Source: Komarekiella atlantica HA4396-MV6
Lineage (GTDB): Bacteria > Cyanobacteriota > Cyanobacteriia > Cyanobacteriales > Nostocaceae
Direction of reading: 5' to 3'
Assembly (NCBI GenBank): GCA_019359395.1
Contig: JAHHHK010000008.1
Coordinates: 202,262 to 266,261 of the forward strand
Length of the DNA stretch: 64,000 nucleotides
Shown one piece after another: positions 40,853 through 51,500 of this stretch (the first letter of the stretch is position 1; each line of letters starts with the position of its first letter). The translations under genes were made by a program, and so were the position numbers. The notes below the pieces were generated by a model that worked only from the letters and a program-made list of their open reading frames with translations, did no database searches and was not told the DNA's origin.

Positions 40853-43114
40853 ATGGATACTCTGAGTCTTAAACTTCGAGGCATGAGTTGTGCCTCATGT
40901 GCCAACAACATTGAAGAAGCAATTCGTTCTGTTCCTGGGGTGAGTAACTGTAACGTCAACTTTGGCGTGGAGCAGGCTACTATCCAGTATGATCCCAAGC
41001 GCACCAATCTGGAAACAATCCAAGCCGCTATAAATGCTGCCGGATACTCATCTTACTCACTCCAGGAACAAGAAATGATTACTGGAGAGGATGATGCGGA
41101 AAAAACCGCCCGTGAAGCAGAATTACGCACACTTACCCGCAAGCTAATTGTCGGAGCAATCCTCAGCGCTTTGATTGTACTGGGGTCAATTTCTGCCATG
41201 ACAGGGCTAAACTTGCCTTGGATTCGGACGTTGTGGCTAGACAATCCTTGGGTACAGTTGGTACTGACAACCCCTGTCTTGTTCTGGTGCGGTGCAGACT
41301 TCTTCAAAAATGCTTGGAAAGCCTTTAAACGGCATACAGCAACGATGGACACTTTGGTTGCTATCGGTACTGGTGCAGCGTATTTTTATTCACTTCTTGC
41401 TACTGTTTTCCCAGGATTTTTTACGGCTGCTGGACTAATGCCTGATGTGTACTATGAAGCAGCAGCAGTCATTACGACCTTAATTTTGCTAGGAAGGCTA
41501 TTTGAGAATCGCGCTAAGGGACAAACTTCTGAAGCCATCCGTAAACTCATCGGTTTGCAAGCCAGAGATGCCAGAGTAATCAGAAATGGGCAAGAAATTG
41601 ATGTTCCCATCCAGGAAGTTCAAATTGGTGATGTAATTTTGGTGCGTCCGGGCGAAAAAATTCCTGTTGACGGAGAAGTGATAGAAGGTGCTTCCAATGT
41701 TGATGAAGCGATGGTGACTGGTGAGAGTTTGCCAGTCAAAAAGCAACCGGGGGATGAAGTCATTGGAGCCACAATTAACAAAACAGGTAGCTTTAAATTC
41801 CGGGCAACTCGCGTCGGAAAAGACACTTTTTTGTCTCAAATCGTCAAAATGGTGCAACAAGCTCAAGGCTCCAAGGCACCTATTCAACGTTTAGCAGATC
41901 AAGTAACGGGATGGTTTGTGCCAGTAGTGATAGCTATTGCGATCGCTTCCTTCATTATTTGGTTTAATGTCATGGGCAATTTCACACTTGCTCTAATTAC
42001 CACAGTCGGAGTGTTGATTATCGCTTGTCCCTGTGCCTTAGGTTTAGCTACTCCAACTTCAGTGATGGTAGGAACGGGCAAGGGAGCAGAAAATGGTATT
42101 TTAATTAAAGGTGCAGAAAGTTTAGAACTTGCTCATAGAATCCAGACCATTGTGCTGGATAAAACTGGAACTTTAACACAGGGAAAACCCACTGTTACTG
42201 ACTTTGTTACTGTCAACGGCACAGCTAATAGTAACGAGTTAAAACTTTTGCAATTGGCAACGTCTGTAGAACGAAATTCAGAACATCCATTAGCTGAAGC
42301 GGTGGTTAGATATGCCCAATCTCAGCAAGTAGAACTGACAGAGGCTAAGAAATTTGAAGCGATCGCTGGGAGTGGTGTCCAAGGCATTGTTTCAAACCAC
42401 TTAGTGCAAATTGGTACTCAACGTTGGATGGAAGAATTAGGTATCAACACCCGCACCCTCCAAGAGCGCAAAGCCTCTCTAGAAGCTGCTGGTAAAACGG
42501 CTATTTTAATCGCTGTAGATGGGCAAATTCAAGGCTTGATGGGAATTGCGGATGCACTCAAACCCTCTTCAGTGGAAGTTGTGAGAACGCTACAGAAGTT
42601 AGGTTTAGAGGTAGTTATGCTAACAGGGGATAATCGCAAAACAGCAGAAGCGATCGCCAGTGAAGTTGGTATTAGACGAGTATTTGCAGAAGTTCGACCC
42701 GACCAAAAAGCGTCTCAAGTACAAGCATTGCAAGCAGAGGGGAAAATTGTGGCAATGGTGGGTGATGGCATCAATGATGCTCCAGCACTGGCTCAGGCAA
42801 ACGTGGGGATTGCAATTGGTACGGGGACAGATGTGGCGATCGCTGCCAGCGATATTACTCTCATCTCTGGAGACTTGCAAGGTATTATTACCGCAATTCA
42901 ATTGAGCCGTGCCACTATTCGCAATATCCGCCAAAATCTCTTCTTTGCCTTTATTTACAATGTTGCTGGGATTCCCATTGCTGCTGGAGTTTTGTTTCCT
43001 ATCTTTGGCTGGTTACTCAACCCAATTATTGCGGGTGGGGCGATGGCTTTTAGTTCTGTTTCTGTTGTTACGAATGCCTTACGCTTGCGTAACTTTCACC
43101 CCAAAACTATCTAA
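40853..43114 (+). CDS. copA: P1B-1 type copper-exporting ATPase (CopA-like)
   Basis: A 753-aa ATPase. N-terminal HMA domain with [15 protein letters not shown] (C13, C16); eight membrane helices; transduction loop TGESLPV; transmembrane metal site CPC (C392-P-C394); phosphorylated Asp436 in [22 protein letters not shown] (HP motif); [10 protein letters not shown] hinge. The last helix holds [16 protein letters not shown] (MxSS), which with CPC assigns the Cu(I)/Ag(I) class. It pumps Cu(I) out of the cytoplasm or into internal membranes. No TTTCAT box precedes it; expression probably comes from the MerR-type promoter at 40235. The cupredoxin-like gene begins 22 bp after its stop. Confidence 0.95.
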   Translation: MDTLSLKLRGMSCASCANNIEEAIRSVPGVSNCNVNFGVEQATIQYDPKRTNLETIQAAINAAGYSSYSLQEQEMITGEDDAEKTAREAELRTLTRKLIVGAILSALIVLGSISAMTGLNLPWIRTLWLDNPWVQLVLTTPVLFWCGADFFKNAWKAFKRHTATMDTLVAIGTGAAYFYSLLATVFPGFFTAAGLMPDVYYEAAAVITTLILLGRLFENRAKGQTSEAIRKLIGLQARDARVIRNGQEIDVPIQEVQIGDVILVRPGEKIPVDGEVIEGASNVDEAMVTGESLPVKKQPGDEVIGATINKTGSFKFRATRVGKDTFLSQIVKMVQQAQGSKAPIQRLADQVTGWFVPVVIAIAIASFIIWFNVMGNFTLALITTVGVLIIACPCALGLATPTSVMVGTGKGAENGILIKGAESLELAHRIQTIVLDKTGTLTQGKPTVTDFVTVNGTANSNELKLLQLATSVERNSEHPLAEAVVRYAQSQQVELTEAKKFEAIAGSGVQGIVSNHLVQIGTQRWMEELGINTRTLQERKASLEAAGKTAILIAVDGQIQGLMGIADALKPSSVEVVRTLQKLGLEVVMLTGDNRKTAEAIASEVGIRRVFAEVRPDQKASQVQALQAEGKIVAMVGDGINDAPALAQANVGIAIGTGTDVAIAASDITLISGDLQGIITAIQLSRATIRNIRQNLFFAFIYNVAGIPIAAGVLFPIFGWLLNPIIAGGAMAFSSVSVVTNALRLRNFHPKTI

Positions 43115-43136
43115 TAATTCTGGAGGAATTTAGCAA

Positions 43137-43646
43137 ATGTTTAACAAAAGTAAGATTTTGGGGAGCATTGCTGGGCTAGGACTTCTGTTTGGTACAGCAT
43201 CAAGTGTAGCAACAGCACAAATGCCAACACATTCATCAGAACAGACCAGTCAATTTCGCCGCATTGAGCAACCATTACCATTAAAAGTCGGCGTTACTTT
43301 AGGTGGTTTGGGGTTAATTGGATTGGAACTGTGGTGGTTTCTATTCAGTAAAAATAAAGCCACAAAAGCTAATTCTGAGCAAGGAATACAGGAGCTAATA
43401 ATTAATGTAGACGGCGGTTATGAACCTTCTCGTGTGATTGTGAAATCTGGTCAACCTGTACGGCTAAATTTCTTTCGCCGCGACCCTAGTAGCTGTCTGG
43501 AGAAAGTGTTGTTACCTGATTTTCACATTGCTCAAGATTTGCCTCTTAACCATATCACTCCCATTGAATTTACACCTCCTAAACCAGGTCAATATCAATT
43601 TACTTGTGGCATGAATATGTTTCGTGGTGTGGTGGAAGTCCAGTAG
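43137..43646 (+). CDS. Membrane-anchored cupredoxin-like protein
   Basis: A 169-aa protein with signal peptide (to about TASSVATAQA-type site near 27), a membrane helix (about 49-68, VGVTLGGLGLIGLELWWFLF) and a C-terminal cupredoxin fold (about 85-169). Likely copper ligands: SSCLEKVLLPDFHI (Cys, His) and TCGMNMFRG (Cys, Met, Met). It starts 22 bp after copA with GGAGG before the ATG, so it is co-expressed. Probable role: accept copper from CopA on the outer face. Confidence 0.85.
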   Translation: MFNKSKILGSIAGLGLLFGTASSVATAQMPTHSSEQTSQFRRIEQPLPLKVGVTLGGLGLIGLELWWFLFSKNKATKANSEQGIQELIINVDGGYEPSRVIVKSGQPVRLNFFRRDPSSCLEKVLLPDFHIAQDLPLNHITPIEFTPPKPGQYQFTCGMNMFRGVVEVQ

Positions 43647-43839
43647 GGAGGTAGCAATAAACTTTACCTTTGGCTACTTTTACCTCAACGCTCCAAGAGC
43701 TTAAGCTTCTCTAACTAATCTCAAATATTATGCCTTATTACTTACCAAAAAATGGTAATTGCTGCAACTTGGATAACGACTGAAAAGACAACCAAGAAGC
43801 CAACAGAGCGTTCATTCTCAAATGAGTAAAACTTGTGAT

Positions 43840-44079
43840 TCAGCGACTAGCTGTTATTACCATCAATCCCCATATCAAGCCAAAACGAACCTTAGTAGCA
43901 CGACAAATGTTAAAACCTGCGGATGTAAGCAGGTGATGAAATTTAGCTTGGGAGTAACACTGCCTGTATGCTAGATCAAAAACTTTTAGCATGATGTCGC
44001 ATATTTGGCATTGTAAATAATCTCTGCACCAATCTAAAATCACTAATTTACCATCAGCTTTCAGAACCTTGATTGCTAT
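43840..44079 (-). pseudogene. C-terminal fragment of a SAM-dependent methyltransferase
   Basis: Minus-strand frame reads IAIKVLKADGKLVILDWCRD, YLQCQICDIMLKVFDLAYRQ and HHLLTSAGFNICRATKVRFG, ending LIWGLMVITASR. This is the post-SAM-motif half of a UbiE/type 11 methyltransferase. The SAM-binding N-terminal half is missing, cut off by a stop at 44080-44082. It may be a partial relative of the intact gene at 47201-47866. Confidence 0.6.
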
Positions 44080-44281
44080 TTATCCTAAATTTTTTATATA
44101 TTTTAGTTCATAAAATTAATATCACTATGAGGAAAAACAAAACCATAAAACAGATTTAGGGTTCATAAGCTAATGTGCTTTTCAGTTGCGTAATTAGGGC
44201 GGGCGATGCCCACCCTACAATAGATTTAATTTTTTGCAAATTGAAGGTCTTTCAGCTTATTTACCTTCTGTTTCAACTATT
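44080..44281. other. Short gene-free stretch
   Basis: AT-rich, includes GGGCGGGCGATGCCCACCC, a short hairpin-forming word at about 44196-44214 that could end the thioredoxin-like transcript. Confidence 0.35.
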
Positions 44282-44533
44282 TCAACTCAAGGGCTGACCT
44301 ACACCAGCAACTTGGAGTTGCTCTCTACTGGGTTTGCCAGTCATAACTAGTTTTCCATTAATAGCGATCGCAGGCACTGCATTCACTCCATACTGCTGGG
44401 CTTTCTCCTGCTCTTGTCGCAGGTTATAGACTGATACTTCACAATTAGGGCAAGTCAATTCTTGCACCAATTGAACTGTTTCATCGCAAAGAGGACAGTC
44501 AGCAGTAAAAATTTCAACTTGACGTTTTGTCAT
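44282..44533 (-). CDS. Thioredoxin-fold small redox protein
   Basis: An 83-aa protein from the ATG at 44531-44533. CPLCDETVQLVQEL (CxxC at about C12/C15), a second TCPNCEV pair, and the cis-Pro segment VNAVPAIAINGKLV typical of glutaredoxin-like thioredoxin folds. It is divergent from the merR gene and has its own MerR-type promoter (44564-44595). Small proteins of this kind reside in mercury, arsenic and copper clusters; the two CxxC pairs could bind metal or reduce a metal site. Confidence 0.8.
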   Translation of the reverse strand: MTKRQVEIFTADCPLCDETVQLVQELTCPNCEVSVYNLRQEQEKAQQYGVNAVPAIAINGKLVMTGKPSREQLQVAGVGQPLS

Positions 44534-44563
44534 GATGTCTACCAAAATTCTTTTTACTCATTC

Positions 44564-44595
44564 ATTCTGAAGCCTCTAGCTAACTATAGAGTCAA
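44564..44595 (-). promoter_or_regulatory. MerR-type promoter of the thioredoxin-like gene
   Basis: Minus-strand TTGACTCT (from 44595) with a 19-nt spacer to TCAGAAT; the dyad CTCTATAG/CTAGAG lies within the spacer. Confidence 0.75.
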
Positions 44596-44751
44596 CCCCA
44601 TAGGTGAACATTTTTTCCAAATAACCTTAATTAAAATTCCTTAGACATATCATCCCCTTAAATTTGTAAGCCTAGCTCATCAAGTTTTAAGCTAATATTT
44701 TTGGCAACAAGTATTGTAATTAAACTTTACCTAAAGTTTTCAATGTATCAC

Positions 44752-44782
44752 TTGACTCTCTAGCCGACTATAGACTTTAAAG
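44752..44782 (+). promoter_or_regulatory. MerR-type promoter of the merR gene
   Basis: TTGACT (44752-44757), 19-nt spacer with CTCTAG...TATAGACT, then TTAAAG (44777-44782). Same architecture as the other three sites; suggests autoregulation. Confidence 0.75.
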
Positions 44783-44810
44783 TTATAACAACACATAGTA
44801 GTAAATAACT

Positions 44811-45299
44811 ATGATTGCTGTCGTGGAACAAGTTTGCTGTGAGGTATCATCCCCAAAAAAGCTGCTGAAAATTGGTGAGCTAGCAAAGCAAACTGATGTG
44901 GCAGTGGGAACAATTCGGTATTACGAAGGCTTGGGCTTGATAAAACCAGTTGAAAGAAGTGAAAGTGGCTACCGTTATTACGACTGTGAAGCAATCAACA
45001 GGCTACAATTCATCAAAAAAGCCCAATCCTTACAGTTTTCCCTGTCTGAAATTCAACAAGTGTTAGGCATCCGTTCCCAAGGCGACCCTGCTTGTCCACT
45101 AGTTCGGGATTTACTCAAACAGAAAATTGCTCATCTTGAGGAGCAGATTTATCGCATGAAGGAACTGAAGGATGAGCTAGAGACATATCAACAACGTTGG
45201 GAAAACCGACCTTTGGATAATCCCTGTAATAAAGAGCTTTGTAGCTTGATTGAGGAAGTTGCTTGCTCTGATATACCTGCTCACAATTTCCGAGACTAG
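44811..45299 (+). CDS. MerR-family metal-responsive regulator
   Basis: A 162-aa protein. N-terminal winged helix LLKIGELAKQTDVAVGTIRY (about 18-37) with YEGLGLIKPVERSESGYRYY, followed by a long dimerisation helix (about 100-130). Candidate metal ligands: C9/C10 at the N-terminus, C95 (GDPACPLV), C139, C144 and C152 near the C-terminus. This spacing is closer to the ZntR/CadR-like branch than to CueR, whose pair is separated by seven residues. It probably controls the four MerR-type promoters at 40235, 44595, 44752 and 45312. The metal could be Cu, Zn, Cd or Hg. Confidence 0.88.
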   Translation: MIAVVEQVCCEVSSPKKLLKIGELAKQTDVAVGTIRYYEGLGLIKPVERSESGYRYYDCEAINRLQFIKKAQSLQFSLSEIQQVLGIRSQGDPACPLVRDLLKQKIAHLEEQIYRMKELKDELETYQQRWENRPLDNPCNKELCSLIEEVACSDIPAHNFRD

Positions 45300-45311
45300 T
45301 AAATTTATGAC

Positions 45312-45342
45312 TTGACTCTATACCCGAATAGAGACTTTAAAA
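45312..45342 (+). promoter_or_regulatory. MerR-type promoter of the Met/Cys-rich peptide
   Basis: TTGACT (45312-45317), 19-nt spacer with CTATA...AATAGAG, TTAAAA (45337-45342). Confidence 0.8.
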
Positions 45343-45395
45343 TGGCCTTAGTTTCTCAGAAACTACCAAATTAACAGAATAATGGAGAGTAAAAA

Positions 45396-45710
45396 ATGAA
45401 CATTAGTACAGGCGTTAAGACAGTATTGAGCGGAGCTGTAGCTAGTTTTGCATTACTTACGTTAACCACTACTGCTTCCTTTGCCAACACTCCCAAGGGA
45501 ACTGTGACACCGAATCAATCCGCCAGGGCTATAAACGAAGCAAAACTAATTCAAGTGCTGACCAGTCAAAGAACAGCGCCAACGCATCAAACGCCACAGC
45601 AGTCAAACCAAACGGGATGTAAGTGTTGCCAAGCAATGATGAATAAGATGCCAGGAATGATGAACAATATGCCGGGAATGATGAACAACCAAGACAGTCC
45701 ATCAAGATAG
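45396..45710 (+). CDS. Secreted Met/Cys-rich metal-binding peptide
   Basis: A 104-aa protein with a signal peptide (to about TTTASFA-NT, residue 30). The tail has GCKCCQAMMN and three Met-rich repeats (MMNKMPGMMNN, MPGMMNN), which suits Cu(I) binding outside the cytoplasm. AATGGAGAG precedes the ATG. It lies 97 bp after merR with its own MerR-type promoter. No known family. Confidence 0.75.
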   Translation: MNISTGVKTVLSGAVASFALLTLTTTASFANTPKGTVTPNQSARAINEAKLIQVLTSQRTAPTHQTPQQSNQTGCKCCQAMMNKMPGMMNNMPGMMNNQDSPSR

Positions 45711-45796
45711 AGCTTGATAAATCCATCGGCGAGAAACACATTTGAAATGTCAGAACAAACTAGGAATGTTTAGAGAAATCTCGCCGAAAAAGGCTA

Positions 45797-45976
45797 ATGA
45801 ATTCATTGCTAAGGAAGCTATCTTATGGTTTGGCAAAGGAACTTAAGGTAAACCAAGATGACTATCGAACTCGCTCCTTTTATCCAGAAGCTCAAATTGC
45901 ACTTGCTTTTGCGTTTCATCATAAGTCAATAGCTTTATTACAGCAGAAAACTTACTCAGGAGAAACACAATTATGA
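45797..45976 (+). CDS. Small ORF of unknown function
   Basis: A 59-aa frame: MNSLLRKLSYGLAKELKVNQ, DDYRTRSFYPEAQIALAFAF, HHKSIALLQQKTYSGETQL. It looks amphipathic and helical. It is short enough to be missed by a 60-aa cutoff, and lies in the same orientation between two metal genes. The ribosome site is weak. Confidence 0.4.
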   Translation: MNSLLRKLSYGLAKELKVNQDDYRTRSFYPEAQIALAFAFHHKSIALLQQKTYSGETQL

Positions 45977-46002
45977 GTCAGCCTGACTAAAAAGACTACA
46001 AC

Positions 46003-47013
46003 ATGATGAAATGGATGGGAATTGCCATGGTAGCTTGCTGTGCTATATCCGTAGCATTTTTCCTCTTTTTAGGCGGAGGCTTGGGAGTGTGGTTCGGTCG
46101 TTCTATCCAGTAGCCTACTAGCAATCAGTCAACCAACCAGCCACTCTCCACCAACCAGCCAAACAACCAGGCTCAACCAAAGGCTGTAAATGTATTCCTA
46201 GAAAAAGCAGTCAATTGGCAAGTAAATAATCACGTTCATGGTTTGACCGTGAATCGAGATAATCCCAACATTATTTATGTTGCAAGTCATAATGGACTCT
46301 TGCAACGTTCTGAAACTGGAGAATGGTTTTGGATGGGAAAAGAGCGAGCTGATTATATGGGCTTCACTGCCGATCCAATTAACAGTAAGCGCTTTTATTC
46401 TAGCGGACATCCACACACAGGAGGTAATCTAGGATTCCAGATCAGTGAAAATCAAGGGCAAGATTGGAAACAGATTTCTATGCCTGGGGTAGATTTTCAT
46501 GCTATGGCGATCGCACCCAGTAACCCCAACGTTTTTTATGGATGGCCCGCTTCTGGGGCGCAGGGGCTGCATACTTCTAACAATCGTGGAAAAACTTGGG
46601 TCAAAACCCGCATGACTGGATTAGGCGATGCTCCTTTTGACCTTGCAGTTGACCCACAAAACCCTAAGCATTTGTTTGCAACTACCCGTTCGGGAATGTA
46701 TGAAAGCACCAACAGCGGCAATTATTGGACATTAGTACCTAGTACACGGGAAGCTCCTGTTATCAGTTTGGCTCTACAAAAAGAAGGTAATAATCTTATA
46801 ATGTATGGCTATCGCTTTCTCAAATCAGCACCCGGTATTTATCGTAGCAGTGATGGTGGTAAAACCTGGGCGAAACTTTGGATTGAAACTAATGGTGTAG
46901 TTGTAAAACTAGCGATCGCCCCTAGCAATCCCCAAATATTTTATACAGTAAATGATAACAATGCTGTCTTTCAATCCCAAGATAGCGGCAAGACATGGAA
47001 AGAACTGAAATAA
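46003..47013 (+). pseudogene. Beta-propeller (BNR/F510_1955-like) secreted protein split by an in-frame amber codon
   Basis: From the ATG at 46003 a 36-residue membrane anchor (MMKWMGIAMVACCAISVAFF, then LFLGGGLGVWFGRSIQ) ends at TAG (46111-46113). The same frame continues without another stop through a Gln/Asn/Pro linker (TNQPLSTNQPNNQAQPK) into a 290-residue propeller with Asp-box/BNR repeats (SNNRGKTWVKTR, SSDGGKTWAKLW, SQDSGKTWKELK). CAG to TAG is the likely mutation. An internal start could make the propeller without its anchor (257 aa from about 46243). Such proteins accompany copper resistance genes in several bacteria. Readthrough, mutation or a sequencing error are all possible. Confidence 0.7.
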
Positions 47014-47200
47014 ATTTGAAGACTATCTACATAGCTATAATAACTTGAAATACTAATCGGTCAAATCTGCAATCAAGGCATTTTGAACGTTACGATTATT
47101 TGTAATTAAGTTACAGTTCAGCCATTACCTTAGTTAATCAGTAGAGAGTAATAATGATAGCTTGAGCAACGCCAGCTATAGTTCCAGAATTGAGAAAATA

Positions 47201-47866
47201 ATGATGGCGAAAATACATACTGTAGCGTCAAATACAAAAGGTTCTCCAGACTGGTATAAACGTTTATTTGCCTGGATGATGGCTCATGGCAACGCTAAAT
47301 ACGAGGAGGAGATAGCAGACCGAAAACGAGCTTTGTTTGCCCAACTGCATGGCAACGTTTTAGAAATTGGGCCTGGTACGGGCCCCAACTTGTCTTACTA
47401 TCCGTCCGACATTCATTGGATTGGTATTGAGCCAAACCCTTTCATGCATCCATATCTACAGCAAGAAGCTGAGCGGCTCGGCTTAGATATTGACCTCCGC
47501 AGTGGACCTGCCGAACACCTGGAAGTCGAGGATAACAGCATGGATGCTGTCGTAAGTACGCTTGTTTTATGTTCTGTAAATAATCTAGCTGCTGTATTGC
47601 AAGAAGTTATACGAGTACTTAAGCCTGGTGGACGCTTCTTTTTCCTTGAACACGTTGCGGCACCTCAAGGAACAATGTTACGATGGATACAGCATGGAAT
47701 AAAACCGCTTTGGAAAACGCTTGGTGATGGTTGCCATCCTGACCGCGAAACCTGGTTAGCATTGGAGAATGCAGGGTTTGAGCAAGTAGATTATCAACAT
47801 TTTCGGGCAAACCTCCCTGCGATCGTCAGCCCTCAAATAATTGGTATAGCAGTAAAGAAAGGCTAA
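47201..47866 (+). CDS. Class I SAM-dependent methyltransferase
   Basis: A 221-aa protein from the ATG at 47201 (an upstream TTG at 47162 lacks a ribosome site). SAM motif I LEIGPGTGPNLSYYP, motif II IGIEPNP, AVVSTLVLCSVN and LKPGGRFFFLEHVA. The layout resembles the METTL7/UbiE-like group with a DCxP-less C-terminus. Substrate unknown. It is the last plus-strand gene of this run; no TTTCAT or MerR site is seen in front of it. Confidence 0.85.
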   Translation: MMAKIHTVASNTKGSPDWYKRLFAWMMAHGNAKYEEEIADRKRALFAQLHGNVLEIGPGTGPNLSYYPSDIHWIGIEPNPFMHPYLQQEAERLGLDIDLRSGPAEHLEVEDNSMDAVVSTLVLCSVNNLAAVLQEVIRVLKPGGRFFFLEHVAAPQGTMLRWIQHGIKPLWKTLGDGCHPDRETWLALENAGFEQVDYQHFRANLPAIVSPQIIGIAVKKG

Positions 47867-47975
47867 ACTGAGGCACTTGCCTATGAGTACAGAAGCCCAG
47901 CTTTCAGCCATTTTTAATAAGTTGATTTTAAGGGTGGGCAAGCAAAGCTTACCCTTAAATTTAGCCTAACTTAGA

Positions 47976-48464
47976 TTACTGATTAAAACTAAACCGACCG
48001 TTGACCTTTTCTGTGCCAACATTCGCAGTAACTTTCACTTGATATTGACCTGCCGTAACTCCATCGAGCTTCGCAGCATAATGTTTACCATCAGCATCGT
48101 ATGTTAGATAAACTATTTTTTGCTTTCCATCTGGTGATTGAATATCAGCAGTAACTTTGGCATTTGGAATTGCTTGGTGATTATCACCCGTTTGCAAATA
48201 TAAATCTAAATGAGTCGTGCTACCTTCTTTCTCAGGCACTAACTCTAAGTGATATTTTCCTGCTTCAACGACTTGAGCATTTTTACCATGTGAGTCGCCA
48301 TGAGCAGATGTTTCAGTTTTGGCGGCTGGTTCGGTTTTATTAGTATTTTCTGTAGAAGGACTAGAAGGATTACTACTGGACTCAGAAGCTTGATTACCAC
48401 AAGCTCCCAAAAAAAGTAATCCGACACTGGCGAAAACAACAAAGCCTAATTTGAATGATTGCAT
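47976..48464 (-). CDS. Secreted lipoprotein near the RND pump
   Basis: A 162-aa protein from the ATG at 48462-48464, preceded by GAGGAG. Lipobox LLFLGAC (Cys about residue 21). A Ser/Asn/Thr linker with AHGDSHGK, then a YtkA/FixH-like beta-sandwich (GKYHLELVPEKEGSTTHLDL; YLTYDADGKHYAAKLDGVTA). It lies 110 bp downstream of the RND gene on the same strand, so it is likely part of the same operon. It may stand in as a periplasmic metal carrier; it is too short to be a CusB-type adaptor. Confidence 0.8.
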   Translation of the reverse strand: MQSFKLGFVVFASVGLLFLGACGNQASESSSNPSSPSTENTNKTEPAAKTETSAHGDSHGKNAQVVEAGKYHLELVPEKEGSTTHLDLYLQTGDNHQAIPNAKVTADIQSPDGKQKIVYLTYDADGKHYAAKLDGVTAGQYQVKVTANVGTEKVNGRFSFNQ

Positions 48465-48574
48465 TGATTTACTCCTCATTGATTATTAGAAAAATTTCGC
48501 TCAATCCCATACGTAGTGCATGAATATCTCTACATTCTCAGGTGGGCATCTGGGAAGAATTAATAATTTAAGTG

Positions 48575-51500
48575 TCATACAACTGAACCTTGAGTAACAT
48601 CGATTTCTTGTACTTGTGTAGTCTTTTTGGGAACCAAAAATTTACCAAATAGCGAATATAAAGCCGGCAAAACTAAGAGTGTTAAAGCAGTGGAAGTAAC
48701 CAAGCCACCTAACACTACCACAGCCAAAGGTTGTAAAATTTCCTTACCTGCACCAGAACCAATTACTAATGGAACCATACCTAGTGCTGACGAAAGTGCT
48801 GTCAGGAGAATCGCAACTAATCGTTCCATCGAACCATCAACAATTACTTGTTTGAGCGGTATTCCCTCTGCTAGGCGATTGTTATAGTTATCCACTAACA
48901 GCAATCCGTTACGCGTAGCAACACCAAATAGAGTGATAAAACCAACCATAGAAGCAACAGAAATAATACCACCACCCAAGGCTACAGAGATGACACCTCC
49001 AATTAATGCCAGTGGCAAGTTAATCATTATCATGACTGTGGCAGGAATTGACTTAACCGCAAAGTAAATCAGTACAGAAATTACAGCGATCGCAACTGCA
49101 CCTGCAATAATTAATGTCTGCGTTGCTTGTTCCTGTGCCTGAAACTGACCGCCAAATTGGACATAGTAGCCTCCAGGAAGTTGAATTTGTTTGACGCGAT
49201 TGCGTACATCCTTAATTACAGAACCCAAATCCTTTCTAGCAACGTTGGCAGAAACCACAATCAGCCGGGAAACATTTTCACGATTGATGGTACTTGGCCC
49301 CGTGCCATAATCAACTTTAGCAACCTGAGATAAGGGAATTTTCTGCCCGTTTGGTGTATCTACCAACAAGTTACCAATTACGTCCAAATTGTTACGGGAG
49401 CTATCTTGCAACCACACAACGAGATTAAACGTTAGTTGCTTCTCCAACACTTGAGAAACTGCTTTTCCATTCAATCCAGTCTCTATAGTTTCTGCCAGTT
49501 CTCCCACAGTTAACCCATAACGAGCGGCTGCATCGCGGTCAAATTGAATTTGAATTTGTTTGACTGGGACTTGGGGTTCAAGTTGCAGATCCACAATGCC
49601 GGGAATACCACTCATGGCGGATTGTACCTGTTTACCAATGGTACGGAGTTGTTCAAGTTCGGAGCCGTAAATTTTGACAGCGATCGCACTTCTGACTCCT
49701 GATAAAATTTCATCCATGCGGTGTGAGATAAACCCGCCGATATTAGTTGCAACACCAGGAAGTTTTTCAAACTCTTTACGGAGTACTTCAACAGTCTTCT
49801 CTCGATCCTTTCCTCCTTCTTCGCTAATTTGCACATCCAACTCGCCAAAGTTTACCCCTGCCACATCCGGGTCTCCTTGAGCAAACCCAGAGCGGAACGC
49901 AATGGCATCGAAGCGCTGATCATTTTTGAGAGCATCCATCACTGCCAAAGCGGCTTGGTCAGTTGCATCTAAGGATTCACCAGGTAAAAGAATTATTGCA
50001 TTGACCAAAGAGCGGTCTTGGAACTCTGGCAGGAAGACTTTTCCTAATCCAGGTAGAATGATCATAGATGCAACAAAACCCGCAAGTGCAACTCCTAAAA
50101 CTACCTGGGGGCGACGAATTGAAAACTTCAACGCTGGACGATAAAATTGATGTACTTTGCGCTCTAGCCAAGTTTCCGTACTAGGTAAACGTCGATTTGC
50201 CAGTAATAAGGCACATAGCGCTGGAGTTAATGTTAATGCAACTAAGGTAGAAGCGAGAATCGATAGCAAATACGCCATTCCCATTGGTGTGAAAATGCGA
50301 CCTTCTACCCCAGACAGAACAAAAATCGGTGCAAAGACTACTGCAATAATTACTGTTGAAAATAGAACACTAACACGTACTTCTACTGAACCATCAAACA
50401 CGACTTGTAAAGAATTTTTCGGGTTGCCTGCTATTTGGTTCTCCCTCAATCGGCGGTAGACGTTTTCCATATCAACGATGGCATCATCAACCACAGAACC
50501 AATAGCAACCACCAGTCCACCCAAGGTCATGGTGTTAATGCCCTGTCCAGTCCAGCTAAGAATAATCATCCCCAACAGTAACGACACAGGCAGCGCACTA
50601 AGGCTAATAATAACCGTGCGCCAGTTCATCAAGAAGATAATCAGAATAACTGAAACAATAATTACGCCATCCCGCAGGGCTTCCTCAACGTTTTTGACCG
50701 AAGCTTCAATGAATAAATTCTGGTCAAAGGTCTTAGTAAACTTGACATCCTTCGGTAGCCCTGGTTTAATCTCTTCCATTGCTGCTTCCACAGCTTTGAT
50801 AACGGTGGGAGTATCTGCCACAGGCTGCTTGGAGACAGTTAAAATCACCGCTCGTTTGCCTTGAAATAGTCCATCTCCACGTCTTAGTGCTGGGCCAATT
50901 TTGACCTCTGCTACCTGTTCTAATAGTACGGGTATACCTTTCGTCGCCTTGATCACTGAACGCTTGAGCTTGTCAATCGACTCGATCCGCCCAATTCCCC
51001 GAATCAGTGTTTCTTGGTCAGGAGTAATTAAAAATCCTCCCGGCACGTTGACGTTGGCATTCTGCACTGCCTTAGTAACTTCTGGCAGGGAAACACTATA
51101 AGCTTTGAGCTTGTCTGGGTCAACCAAAACTTGATACTGTCGCTCATCCCCACCGTAGAGAAATACGTTACTCACCCCTGGTACAGCCAGCAAGCGATTT
51201 TTTACATCCCAATTGACAATGCGCCACACCTCCATCATGTCGGTGCTTTCAGCAGAAAAAGCGTATTTAACGGCCCATCCCAAGGGCGAGTTAACAGGCA
51301 GAATTTCTGGCTGCTCAACCCCTTGTGGCAGTTGCGCCCCTTGTAATCGCTCTGTCACCAGTTGACGCGCACGGTATATATCAGTGTCCCAGCTAAAGAC
51401 GGCTTTAATAGCAGAAATTCCGACAGCGGAAGCAGAGCGAAGCGATTCTAGTCCTGGTGTGCCATTAATCACGCTCTCAATCGGGCGAGTTACCAAGGAC

